This document shows, piece by piece, positions 52,905 through 63,764 of a stretch of 64,000 nucleotides of DNA. Every line of letters begins with the position of its first letter. Position 1 is the stretch's first letter. The notes under the pieces are model-generated. The model was given only the letters and a program-made list of their open reading frames with translations, had not been told where the DNA came from and made no database searches. Position numbers and translations under genes: made by a program. Origin of the DNA: Septoria linicola. Taxonomy: Eukaryota > Ascomycota > Dothideomycetes > Mycosphaerellales > Mycosphaerellaceae. The stretch is taken from NCBI GenBank assembly GCA_024114885.1, contig CP099420.1:186001-250000 (forward strand), written 5' to 3'.

Positions 52905-55486
52905 TCAACCCACCTTCATCTCCACTGCCATATCCTCCTTTCCTTCCATCTTCCTCCTCACCTCATCCCTCGAACTCCCACTCCCATCTTCATCTCTAAC
53001 CACCACGCCATCAATCGGCATGATGTACTTCCCTTGCGTCGGACAGTCCTGCCTATAAGCAGTAGGCAGAACAAGTTCATCTTCGTCATGCCCTTTCGTG
53101 CCCAAGCCAATACCCGGAGGAGGGAAGATTGTGCTGAGCAGCCAGTAGATTAGTGAGGAGATGAAGAAGCCTATGGTAGAGGAAGACTAGTTAGCGCGTG
53201 GATAGTGGAGGATGGGAGGTGGGAATGTATACCGGTGAGGAAGCCGAGACGACTTAGTTTCATTGCGGAGTTGGGAGAACGATCTAGGTCGCTGACGCTG
53301 ACTAGGTAAGACAGTCAGCTTGTTCATAAGTTTGCGAAAGCTGGGTGCAACATACTGATGTATCCCGGCATTGCAGGTACGACGCCGATGAAGAAAGCAG
53401 CGTACGCTCTCCAGTTGAAGCCTTTGTAGTACCAGTAGATGGAGTCGCTGTTTCCGCGGTACAGATCGTCCACTTGGGTCTCATTAGTAGGGCGGCAGAT
53501 ATCAGATCGAGCTCGGATGGCTTACTTTTGATAAGCTTCTTGCGCACGATCCAGAAATCAGTGACCAAGATTCCTGAGCATGGTCCGTAGAAGTTGCCGA
53601 AGCTGGAGGAGCGTCAGCAAGCAAAGTCCACCGCGGTATGATCTTTGACGGGTCGTACCCGTTCAGAACAGCAATGAACGTCTGAGCATTGACAGTCAGC
53701 TGCCATGGATTGGTCGCTATGCCGATGGCCGCAATGATATACGCTCTGCGAAGATCAGTCAGTCATCTTAATCAACCTTTCTCACGACATCAGCAACTCA
53801 CCCTCGACGGATATTAAGCCACTTCGGAGCCCAAGCCTGCAGGTCCATCGCCACTGCGGTAGAGTTCAAGATCACGTTGACACAGATTTGTGCCCAAGCG
53901 CAACCTGCGGAGGCGAAGAATCTACATTGTGTCAGTGGCCTCTTCACCTTGAATCGAACCATTGTTTTCGATACTTACACGCCCGCTCTCGCCGAAGATG
54001 AATTATTGTGAAATCTCTGAATCTCCCTCAGAAGGACATATGGTTGCCAGAACGTTTCGCCCAGGGCCTGGCTTGCAGCTGATGTTGCGATGATGCCGAT
54101 AGCAACTGAGCAGAATCAGCAGAAAGCCATGAGATGGAGAACTGATACACAACTCACAAACAGAATAAACACAAATCATCAACGCGACCACTTGCACAGT
54201 CATCGACCTCGTGTTGCTAATGCTGGCGAGACGACACCAATTCGCATTTCCAAGTGTGACGGTGCCCATATTTCCGAGTACTGCCGTGGCGCCGTATACG
54301 ACTGCCCATCCTACTCATACCATTAGATGATGTCGCAGGCTCGGAAGTATTGACTCAACCTACCCACGGAGTCTGCGAGTACAGAATCGGACTTGTAGTC
54401 GTGAGCGAAGTATGGACCTGCAGTACCGTCTGCATGGTGTACTGCCCAGATCAAGATGCCTGTAGTAGCATATTAATGAAGGGGTCGACATATCTTCTGG
54501 TATAGATCTTACCAAATACAGTGCCCGTGAACAAGGCGAAGGAGATCATGAATGGGCGATCGAGCTTCTCTGGCGGCAGCCATAGAACGAAGGAGTCTAT
54601 GTCTTAGATCAGCTTTCTTGACGCGATGTATATCCTGCCTGCCTGCCTCACTTACAGAGAACGTTGTAAATGATGACTACGAGTGTCAGTTCAGCCTCCT
54701 TATGATCATTTGTGCGTCTCACTCACATCCGATTAAATCCTACATCACACCATCAGCACCACCTTCACACCTCTATCACGAATACCTGCAAACATACCTT
54801 CAACTCCATCGTCCCTCCAGCAAGCGGATGACTCCAGTTCGCCCACGACAACGACATAGTACCGATACACGTCGACACTGCTTGTGCACCCCACCAACCC
54901 TCAATTCCATTCCATACTATTCCGGGAATGACACGAATGAGAATCGGCAGGTAGGTACCTCGCAAGCCCCAGCAAGACCGTGCAGCGACATTGTATGTGA
55001 TGTGGTGGCTTCCTCCGACCCACTGTGTAGCATCTCAGTCAGCAATTACGTTTGTGTAGTGGTAGTGATTTTGGGAGAGGGAGGAGTTACGTACGCCGCA
55101 GAGCACACATAAAGCGGCCAGCACGATCGGAGAGAAGATTCCTGCTCCGAGGGCTTGTTTTCCGCTTAGGCCGAAGGCGATGAGAGCGGAGCCAGTGGAG
55201 TAGTTGTAGATGGCGAAACTGCCTGTTGACCAGTAGGCGATGTAGTCTCGTGAGCGCCATGTTCGTCTTTGTTCTTCTGTTAGCGATACAATTAATCAAG
55301 TCTTGTGTATTTCACCTACCGATCTGCAGTCAGTGGCACCAGGTCTGCAAATATGATCAGCGTGCCTTCTCTAATCAGAGTGTTGTTGGTCTACGCACCA
55401 GGTGATGTAAAATGATCAATGGCATACGTCCCAGTCTCAGGCTGTGGCACTTGCAGCTTCTTGGCCCTCTGCCTCAACGTCGCCAT
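52905..55486 (-). CDS. NCS1-family nucleobase/allantoin permease (Fur-type)
   Basis: Sixteen exons were assembled in phase and give 579 residues, the family's usual size. 5' to 3' they start at 55486, 55344, 55266, 55022, 54739, 54676, 54596, 54459, 54310, 54105, 53921, 53745, 53602, 53472, 53301 and 53170. Exons 2, 5 and 6 are 25, 13 and 21 nt. Introns are 50-72 bp. Family blocks seen: LVPLTADRRTW before membrane segment one, YWSTGSFAIYNYSTGSALIA, WGLRGTYLPILIR, GWWGAQAV, LGNANWCRLAS, QALGETFWQPYVLLREIQR, NSTAVAMDLQAWAPKWLNIR, TNPWQLT and FYGPCSGILVTDFWIVRK. The polar C-terminus ends in an Arg/Glu/Lys-rich tail. The protein is a plasma-membrane proton symporter for uracil, allantoin or related compounds; which one cannot be told. 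Confidence 0.9.
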
Positions 55487-56124
55487 ATTGCCGCGGATCC
55501 AAAGCTCACGAGTCAATGCCGACAGTCTCTGGCAAGTGATGACACCGGCGCACAAGAACCTTCATATGTACACAAGAACTCACATGTGTGAGATCATGGC
55601 ATTCGCGTGCTTAGGGCTAAATGTGGCCGCAGGCGCGATAAGACGTCGCCTTCAATGCTTGTAGATACCAGCTCCATGATCACTTTGCCCTTGAGCTAGT
55701 CGAGGATTCTTGAAACTCCGCTCCGTTCCCGATGCTGTGTTATCTTTCTCAACCGCCATTCACCGGGGTGTTGGGCGGTAAGTGATGTTCTATGGTGCCC
55801 GCTGAGAGCGGGGTGAGCTGGGGTGGAGATAGCCTGATAGGGCGACACCTGGTCGAAGGTTATCTATCATGTTTATTGCCAAGACTGGCTTTTGGCAAAT
55901 TCAACGTTCGCGGCCACTAAAGTCGTGATCTATCGCTATGCGAAGTCTTATTCAGTAGTCGCCTAATGATATGTCACTAGGTATCGAGCTACGATCTTAT
56001 GACGAGCAGTTCAGACTCAACCCGCACAGGCTAGAAGGGCGTGTGTACGCTGGCCCTAATCGTACTTTGGACTGGAGTGATCGTGCTAGAATAGTCTGTT
56101 TTGGATGACACCATCAATAGCCAC
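55487..56124. other. Intergenic, upstream of the NCS1 gene
   Basis: 640 bp between the permease start and the 3' end of the next minus-strand gene. No recognised feature. Confidence 0.4.
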
Positions 56125-57642
56125 TTACCTGATCTCACTTCTCCCGTACATAGTCAGCATCCTATCAAACTCCTCATCATTCTTCTCCAATCCAGCCTTG
56201 TTGCCCTCTGGCAAGAAGTAGTAGATTCCAGAAGCCAGAATGCCAATTACAGCTGCAACATAGAAAGTGCTCTCTGGCCCAGCAGCCTCCCGAATCGGGG
56301 TGAAAACCTGCGTGCCCACCGCGGCTCCAGCTTTGCCAAATCCAGCAGCAATACCATAGCCCATGCCTCTCGCGGCTGTAGGAAAGGCTTCACACGAGAT
56401 AAGCCCAATCGTGGCGCCAGGACCCATGTGCCCAAAAGCTTGAAGCAAGCCGTAAAGAACGACAAACGCTGGAAGGTATCTGGCAGTGGTGAGGCGTGTG
56501 TAGAGACCGCCGATGATGAAGCCGCAGATTATGTAGCCGCCGATGAAGCCGGATATGCCGGTCCAGCGACGACCAATCCGATTGACGAGGTAGGAGCCCA
56601 GGAGGACACCAGGAATAGGCATTAGAGCGAGGTAGAGCTGCCAGAGGGCAACTGTGCGGACATTCTTGTCCGGGACGAGGGAGTTGATGATCACGGAGGA
56701 CATGATCGAGTTGGGGCTGGCCAGTGTTAGTGATGTCGATCTGAGAGAGAGGCGATTCGTGCTGGCTTACAAGTTGACAAAGTCGTAGAGGAAGAAAGCG
56801 CTGGAAGTGCCAATGATGCGCATCCAATATTTCTTGATCAGGAGTGTCCAAGGTATCGTTCTGTTTCGGAAGTTGCTGCGCTCGAAAAGTTTTCCATCCT
56901 GCATGCGCCACCTTGCAAGTACCACCAGTAACGGGAGAACCACGCTGACCGAGTACATGGCATGAAAGGCAACTTTCAGTCCATTGTTGCTCCCGATCAA
57001 AGCCATGAGGTACACGAACGTGCATAAAGCCGATCCGGAAGTCACCATAAGGGTAGAGATGAGGACCTGAATCGGTCCACGCTGGCGATCGAAGTGCTCG
57101 TTGCTCCCCTCTAGCGCTGCCGCTGCAGATGTAGGATATTCGCCTCCAACTCCGACACCTGCTGCGCCGCGGGCAATTGTAAAATACCACAATATGTTGT
57201 GTGCGCCATTGACCTGGAACGCGAGGACAGACATGAGACTGCCTACAATAACAAGTCCTGATGTGAGAAGCATTCCGCCTTTGCGGCTGAAGCGATCTGA
57301 AGTGTAACCAAAGATGAGAATACCAATGACCGAGCCCACGAGCAGAGCGTTGGAAATGCGCGTCTGAATTGAGGAGGTGTATGTCTTAGTGCCAAGAAGG
57401 TGCTGAAAGATCACATTCGTGGACGAGGCGAGATTCTGTTGATAGCCATCGGAAAGATTAGCCAGTGCCGAGCCGAAGATGGTGATGATGGATCCGGTCT
57501 TGCGTTGGTCCTTGATTGATGAATTTTTGTCCTGTCTGGGCTCGATGGGCACTGATCTGATATACGGAGACTTTCCATTATCAATAGGCTCCTCCATGAC
57601 TGGAGTGGCTTCTGCGGCTAAGTAACGCATGGTCACGCGCAA
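56125..57642 (-). CDS. MFS phosphate/glycerophosphodiester transporter (Git1/Pho84-like)
   Basis: Exons 57642..56771 and 56716..56125, joined by a 54-bp intron (GTAAGC, CACTAAC branch, CAG), give 487 residues. The intron restores YDFVNFPNSIMSS. Signature blocks are LANLSDGYQQNLASS, FGYTSDRFSRKGGM, GAAGVGVGGEYPTSAAAALE and GPGATIGLISCEAFPTAARG, typical of the phosphate:H+ symporter branch that includes Git1 and Pho84. Twelve membrane segments fit the hydrophobic pattern. A Met four codons in (57630) is an alternative start. It probably imports phosphate, glycerophosphoinositol or an organic acid. Confidence 0.85.
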
Positions 57643-58003
57643 GAATGTGTGGTATCAAGAGTGGACATCGCAAGCTGACCAACTATGGCTTGTTTTATCC
57701 TGACATCAGCTAGGCCAGTCGGTCGACCCGGATTCCTTATATATGCTCTGGAGCCACTGACGTGCGGCCACGGGAGTCGAATTGGATGCGAGATCATGAG
57801 AGGTGGAATGCCTGATGCTTGTGGACCACTTGCGGGAGCTGTTCCGACAGAGGTGGGCCCGATGAAGTCTCTTCGCCCATCGATTTCTGTATCTGGCATG
57901 GGGAGCAGCCAGGTCGGCTCTGGTGAAGTTGAGACAAGCATTGGTAAGCTCTTCTCGTGATAAGCTTGTTTCCTCAAGTGAATGAGCTGCAGTGTTCGTT
58001 GCA
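57643..58003. other. Promoter region of the Git1/Pho84-like gene
   Basis: 361 bp between this gene's start and the TatD gene's end. No distinctive element is seen. Confidence 0.35.
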
Positions 58004-58991
58004 TCAATGTAGCCGGAACATCTCCACACTGTTCTGGTACGCTGAATCAGCGACTTCTTGCACACTATTGTCCTTCAGTCCAGCAACGATGGTTGCGACT
58101 TGCGCAATCATACAACTCTCATTCCGCTCCTTCACCAATTTTCCCAGCTCGAACTTGTCTTTCTTTTTACTCTGGTGTATGACGGTCTCCTTGGGGACAG
58201 GAAACTTCTTAGCCAAATCGCCGTTAGCGTTGATGTAGCCCCAGGGCGAGTCGGTCTCGATTTGCAGCTTGTCCAAAGGCAGATCTTTGACCATTTCTAG
58301 GGAGCCTTGATCTTGGAACGAGAAGCCGTTGACGCTGACGTCTAGGCCCAGCGATACAAGCTGCTGCATCTCTTCTGCAGTGCCAACGAATGAGTGAACG
58401 AGACCACTTCGGGGCAGCTTAGGGATGTAAGGCGTCAATATCTCGATGAATTCGGGAACAGCGTTTCTGCAGTGAAGGAAGAGCGGCAAGTCGCACTGCT
58501 CTTCCACGATCATGTCAAGTTGTGCCTTGAACGCCCAGATCTGGACTTCCTTCGATGCCTTTTCTGTCCTGTCGAAGTCAAGGCCAAGCTCGCCGAAAGC
58601 TTTCAAGGGAGAGCTGGGACCGAGGGCTATCAGTTCTCGCACTCGACCTTTGAGTACGCCAAGATAATTGGGAGCCTCGTCCCAGGATTCCTGCGCATAG
58701 TATGGGTGAACGCCTAGCGTCATGGTGCAGATTTCTGGCCGACGTTTACAAATCTCGAGGATGAAGTCAACATCGTGAAGTGACATGCAAGTCAAGAGGA
58801 TATGCTTGACTCCGGATTGTGATGCACGGTCGAGCACAGCGTCGAAGTCTGGCTCGTGTTGCTGCTTGTTGCGGTAGATGCCTTTGAACTCTGCGGCAGT
58901 TGGAGTGACGGCGACCTTTGGGCGGTGTGTCAGTGGGCGGGCTTGTGTTTGAAGAAGGTCTTCTTACATCTGCAAAGCAGAGGGACGACAT
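58004..58991 (-). CDS. TatD-family metal-dependent DNase (TATDN1-like)
   Basis: A 24-nt first exon (58991..58968, MSSLCFAD) is joined by a 52-bp intron (GTAAGA, CACTGACA branch, AAG) to 58915..58004, giving 311 residues. The joined start FADVAVTPTAAEFKGIYRNK aligns with the eukaryotic TATDN1 pattern. As in that branch, the bacterial HxH metal motif is absent. Other motifs are GVHPYY, FGELGLDFDR, FLHCRNA, VHSFVGT and IETDSPWG, covering the metal-binding and catalytic residues of the TIM barrel. The family acts as a 3'-5' exonuclease/deoxyribonuclease in DNA repair and apoptosis-like DNA decay. Confidence 0.9.
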
Positions 58992-60037
58992 AGTGGTCGA
59001 ATTCGACTGTGTCAGAGGAAGGTCCAATGCACCTGATGGTAGTGGAGGATTTGTAGACTTTCTCCTTCGAGGCCGGGCCGGTGGGGTACGCCCTGTTGTG
59101 ACTGCTCGTTTCTGGGAATCTGTGCTAGCAAGAGTACAACGATGGATAGTTCTAGTGCTTGTCTGGTTTGCAGTCAGAAGAAGCATCAGAAGCGTACCTA
59201 CCTCTTGAATTTCTTCAAGTGGAGCGTTCTTACTCTGCCTAGACAGTGCCAAGCGCAAGAGGAGATGTTACCACAATGCCTATACAACGACAGGCATATT
59301 ATCGCTGGAGACGTCAATGGTAGCGAGGTCGTGAGCACTGCAAGGACACCGTTGACGGCGCACGAGGTGACCGAAACGTTCTGATGGAGCATAATCTGCC
59401 TCATCATCGTTCAGCCGTTGCCGTTGCCGTCATTTGGCGAAGTCTGTCAATGTTGATGTTGATGAGACGCGACGCGAAGCTGGATGATGTTATATGGGCG
59501 ACATTTCGACGTAGACGTGGACGTGTGAGATGTTCTGCTAGCAGTCGAATGTCGAAGGTTGGCGGCATATAGAGGCGAAAGAGCGCAGCAGCATATCATC
59601 AGTGGCGGCGTGGAGGCTTCGGAAGCTGCAATCGTCGAACGGTGCAACGATTTTGGTACTCGTAATCACGAACAACTCTCGACAACAACAACCCCATATC
59701 ATCCACTACAATACTGACTCTGCCCTTCGCGTGCACAGCACATGATGCGGACTTGAGCTGGCGGAGTGAGGGCTGCATCCGGATCTCGCATCAATACACG
59801 TGGGAGGGTCTGGACTGGCGACCAACCCCCTTGTGTCGACTCTCCGCCCACTAACTTAGAGAAGTCAAGCAACCCACCCACTTCCTACACCGTGCGCGCG
59901 TCGAGATCAGTCCATACGCGACCACCGCCGAATCTTGAATATTCCCTCTGCACCGCCAAGCTGGAGTAAGTGTCGCTGCGGTCTAGTCCCCGCTCCACCG
60001 CTGCCACACTTCTCACATATTGACCACTCCCGCGCAG
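58992..60037. other. Divergent promoters of TatD and SEC2; possible non-coding or first SEC2 exon
   Basis: A good donor at about 59967 (GA|GTAAGTG) and a CAG acceptor ending at 60037 define a likely 71-bp intron before the SEC2 frame. The exon upstream of it is open for about 200 bp (59757-59966) but has no in-frame ATG. Confidence 0.45.
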
Positions 60038-60089
60038 CTTCCTGCTGGCTTCAGGCCACCACCACAATGGCGGCGGCGCTGCATCATTC

Positions 60090-62222
60090 TTGAGGCCGAA
60101 TACTCTGCAGCGTTCCGTCACTCCCACTCCTCAGCCGACAACGACAGCACCGACGCTCAAGCAGCGATTCGGCTTCGCGACCAGGCTGACTAAAACGAAC
60201 TCCACCCCTAACTTCCACGACACGAGAATCATGGCCGCCGTTGCGAACCCGCCCACCCCAATGTCTGCCATGCGAAGAGAGTCCGCCGTCATGGACACGC
60301 GGACACCGTCCCCCGTGCACAGCACGCAGAGCGCCGAGACAACAAATAATCCCGATCCTGCCTACAAACCCGATTTAAGCGCCGAGGTGGCATTGCTGAG
60401 CACGAAATTGGTCAACGCGATCAACTACCAGACCAACTTGGACGACTCGCTGCAGCAGGCGCGCCACGATTTAGAGCAGGCGCGGCAAAGGGTCGCGCAG
60501 TTGGAGGCCGAGAACCAGCGGCATAGCCTCCTGGTCAGTACCGGCGCGCTCGTCAAGGCAGTCGATGTCAATAAGACGATATCGAAACTGAGGCACGAGC
60601 TAAGCACGGAAAGAGCGATGCGATCGGAGGCCGAAAAGGGAAAGAAGCAGGTGGAAAGTGAATTGGAGAACTTGACGACTGCGCTCTTCGAGGAGGCGAA
60701 CGGAATGGTGGCGGCTGCACGAAAAGACACGGAAGCTGTAGAGAAGAGGAATGCTCAACTGCGGAGTCAGCTGCAGGAGTATGAGCTGCTCATGGCCGCC
60801 CAGCAGGAGCAGTTGTCAGATCTCAAGGGCTCCATGGAGAAGTTGGAGAGCGATCAGCCTGCGACACGAGACCCCAGCGTGCCGTCCACGCCCATCACTG
60901 CGCAGCATGCCATGTTTGAAGCTCTGCAGATATCTCCATCTGTACAGAGCATGGCAGACATGTCTCCCGAGCACCCGCTGCACTTCTCCACCTTGATCAA
61001 CCCAGTCCTGCGGAACGACACCAAGGCGTTTGAGGACTTCCAAGATCTGCTCCTCTTGGCCCGCCGTATGGGTGCCCACTCCCGGAGCAATAGCAGCCAA
61101 GCCAATGCAGCTAACAGCAGCCAAGTATATGGTAGTTCTGGCGCGATCCAGTCTTCTCCCAATCTGCCTGGATCATTCAACCTAAATCCATCGAGCCCCA
61201 CGTCAGCATACTCGGGTGCCTCGGCCAGCATACCGCCTCTCAAGGACAGCCGATTCTACAAGCGTGTGCTCACTGAAGACATTGAGCCCACGTTGAGACT
61301 TGATTTGGCTCCTGGGCTCTCCTTCTTGAGCAGGCGGACGGTTCTGGCATCTCTACTCGCGGGCACCCTAGCTGTGGAGCCCTACCCACAAAACAAGCAT
61401 TACTTTGCGTGCACGCTCTGTGGTGAGAGCAAAAGGCAGGAACAATACGTCCGCAGACATCGCTTCCGGACATCTGAGGAGGACAATGTATCGAAGCCGC
61501 TGTGTGACTTTTGCGTAGCACGACTGAGAGCCACCTGTGACTTTGTCGGCTTCCTACGGATGGTACGCGATGGTCACTGGAAGTGTGATGGCGAAGATGA
61601 CCAGAAGTCTGCATGGGAAGAAAGTGTCAGGCTTCGTGAACGCATGTTCTGGGCAAGACTTGGTGGCGGAGTTGTACCGTGCTTCCCACCTCTTCAGCGT
61701 AGTGGGCTACCGTCACCGAGCTCTGCCAATGGTTTCGGAAGTGGTCGACAAAGCCTGGAGAATATCCCGGAAGGCGAGGCCAAGGATACATCGGCAAAGA
61801 CGGAGGGCGATGTGTTTCAAGAGAAGTCCGCGCCACCCAGTGTCAGGGTCTCGACGACGGCTATAACGAGTACGAATGCAAAGCTCGCCGATCATGAAGT
61901 CCAGGATAACGACTTCGGACAAGGAAAACCTGTTGACACGCAGGCGCACGACGGTGCAGAATCCTCGGCACCACCGACGCCTTTCGAAGACGCCAACGAG
62001 GAACCCGAAAAACCGTTCACGCCTCCAGCACAGACTGATTCTCCCGACCAGCCTGCCATTGAGGAAGGGGCGCATCCTGCGCCCGATGCAAGCTCGTTGC
62101 AACCTCCCAGGGATCAGTCACCTGCACGAGCATCATTGGACGTCGATCAAGAACCGCGACACGAACGCAAGAACTCTTCAGTTCTTGCAAGAGTCAAAGC
62201 TATGGAAGCAGGAAAATCCTAG
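60090..62222 (+). CDS. SEC2: Sec2-type Rab guanine nucleotide exchange factor
   Basis: The frame is open through 60090 and ends at 62222. The first in-frame ATG is at 60231 (MAAVANPPTP), so the protein is at least 663 residues; splicing from an upstream exon could extend it. Residues about 90-260 (counting from 60090) are the parallel coiled coil of the Sec2 GEF domain (SAEVALLSTKLVNAINYQTN, then EAEKGKKQVESELENLTTAL and FEEANGMVAAARKD). A Cys-rich zinc-binding block (CTLCGESKR, CDFCVARLRATC) follows near residue 450, preceded by FYKRVLTEDIEPTLRLD. The tail is disordered. Sec2 activates Sec4 on secretory vesicles bound for the hyphal tip. Confidence 0.9.
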   Translation: MRPNTLQRSVTPTPQPTTTAPTLKQRFGFATRLTKTNSTPNFHDTRIMAAVANPPTPMSAMRRESAVMDTRTPSPVHSTQSAETTNNPDPAYKPDLSAEVALLSTKLVNAINYQTNLDDSLQQARHDLEQARQRVAQLEAENQRHSLLVSTGALVKAVDVNKTISKLRHELSTERAMRSEAEKGKKQVESELENLTTALFEEANGMVAAARKDTEAVEKRNAQLRSQLQEYELLMAAQQEQLSDLKGSMEKLESDQPATRDPSVPSTPITAQHAMFEALQISPSVQSMADMSPEHPLHFSTLINPVLRNDTKAFEDFQDLLLLARRMGAHSRSNSSQANAANSSQVYGSSGAIQSSPNLPGSFNLNPSSPTSAYSGASASIPPLKDSRFYKRVLTEDIEPTLRLDLAPGLSFLSRRTVLASLLAGTLAVEPYPQNKHYFACTLCGESKRQEQYVRRHRFRTSEEDNVSKPLCDFCVARLRATCDFVGFLRMVRDGHWKCDGEDDQKSAWEESVRLRERMFWARLGGGVVPCFPPLQRSGLPSPSSANGFGSGRQSLENIPEGEAKDTSAKTEGDVFQEKSAPPSVRVSTTAITSTNAKLADHEVQDNDFGQGKPVDTQAHDGAESSAPPTPFEDANEEPEKPFTPPAQTDSPDQPAIEEGAHPAPDASSLQPPRDQSPARASLDVDQEPRHERKNSSVLARVKAMEAGKS

Positions 62223-63572
62223 GCCCCTCATGCAATGACACGCTTGACTTGTACAATACTGGAAAGAAGAAGACGATTGGATTTTGGGCACAGCCTGGGC
62301 GTTATGATGGAGAAAATCGGTGCACTCGACATACATACATCATGCATCGGAAGAGAGAAACGCAATAATGAGTGACTCGCAGAACGAGTCATGGGTACGA
62401 AGATGAAATGCTGCAAGCGGAAATGCATGATACCCGGGAGTGGTTTGGTAATTGTACAATAGAAGTAATTGAAGATCGATATAATGCAAAGGGCGGTATG
62501 TGCTGTTGTTTTCTCCCGAGGTTCTCACGTCGCACTCTACTGCGGTGTCTCACGTGTTGACCTTGTTCGTGTCCTTTTCTTTTCGTCCGCAGTGAAACAT
62601 CCCTCAGCCCTAGAGACTCGGGCTGGCCGCGCATCTGGTAACTTCTTCTAGCGGTCTCGGACTCGGAGCTAGTACACCTCGCTACTAATAACTTTTCTGG
62701 AAACGAGATCATGAGAGTCACGCCCGACGGCTGTGGCGCTTCTCGAGGCTGGCTGAGAAGGGTCGAGCTGGCGAGCACACGCGAGGAGGACAAGGACCTT
62801 CGCGTTTTGTGCCGCATCCGACTCGCATCGTGTCGTGATCATGACTACAACATAAGCACATGTCTGCCAGCTCAGACATCTATCGAGCCACTATGCAAGA
62901 AGACAAGCATCTTCGAAGGACACTGCATTGCAGTGCATTGCAGTGCAGTGTAGATCTTTCTCTGCTGGCGCACCGAATCGAGACTTCAGAGTACGAAGTG
63001 GTTTCCGAAAACAAAATAGACTTTACGCGCTACACCGCGTTTGCCGAACGTATCGCGGCAACTCGAGCTTTGTCTCGGCTACGCCGCGTGCGTTCTCGAC
63101 TGCACTGGCCTGGGCGCTGTTTTGACTTTAGCTTGACCTCATGCACGGCGAACTGTGCTGTGGACAGTCCGACTTCTGCAACAAGTATAGTACAGCTGTA
63201 CTACCAGAGCTCAAAAGCTTCTTTCTATATCCCTCTCCTCTCCACGTGGACGTGCAGCTCCGGTGGCGAAATTGAACAAACTTGATTCGCGAACACAGCA
63301 AGCTACAGCTCTTCTCCCGTCGATGCATATGTGCAGAAACCTCACGCGATTCCGGCTTCCAGATTCGGCTGGCGACCGAAATGCTGAATAGCCTTCAATT
63401 GTGGCTGCTTTGCGGCTTGCAGCATTGGTATGTATGTATGTATACATAGCCACGCTACGACTAATAATACGAGGGGCGAGTGGGTAGTAGGCGGAGAGGA
63501 TCCGCGAGCGTTGCGCTGTGACTAACTGACTACTGCATAGCAGCGGGAAGGCAGAGGCTTTTCTGCGCCGAG

Positions 63573-63592
63573 ACTCGACTCGACTCGACTCG
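63573..63592. repeat. Simple repeat (ACTCG)x4
   Basis: Four perfect tandem copies of ACTCG about 175 bp upstream of the tyrosinase start. Confidence 0.9.
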
Positions 63593-63675
63593 GGCTTGGA
63601 CTCACGCCATGAGTAGTAATCGAGCGAAGGAAAGAAGAGGCGTAGAAGAAGGGTCGTGGTCGTCGACTGGGCTGA

Positions 63676-63681
63676 TATATA
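63676..63681 (+). promoter_or_regulatory. Possible TATA box of the terminal tyrosinase gene
   Basis: TATATA within GCTGATATATAGCC, 84 bp upstream of the ATG, a distance usual for fungal core promoters. Its function is inferred from position. Confidence 0.4.
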
Positions 63682-63764
63682 GCCTTCTGTCGAGGCGTCC
63701 TCTTGGTAGGTTTTCTGGTTGTTGCTTCAGGTTTGTGTGTGATTGATATTCTGATACACCCAAG

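Larger units (their letters stand above)
62223..63764. other. Intergenic, upstream of the terminal tyrosinase
   Basis: 1.5 kb with several simple repeats: TGCATTGCAG in two tandem copies (62923-62942), GTAT in four copies (63428-63443) and ACTCG in four (63573-63592). A TATATA at 63676-63681 lies about 85 bp before the tyrosinase ATG. No gene is seen. Confidence 0.45.

Noticed and set aside
62923..62947. Repeated TGCATTGCAG suggesting an array or hairpin
   Set aside because: Only two and a half tandem copies without spacers; a simple repeat, not a CRISPR or regulatory array.
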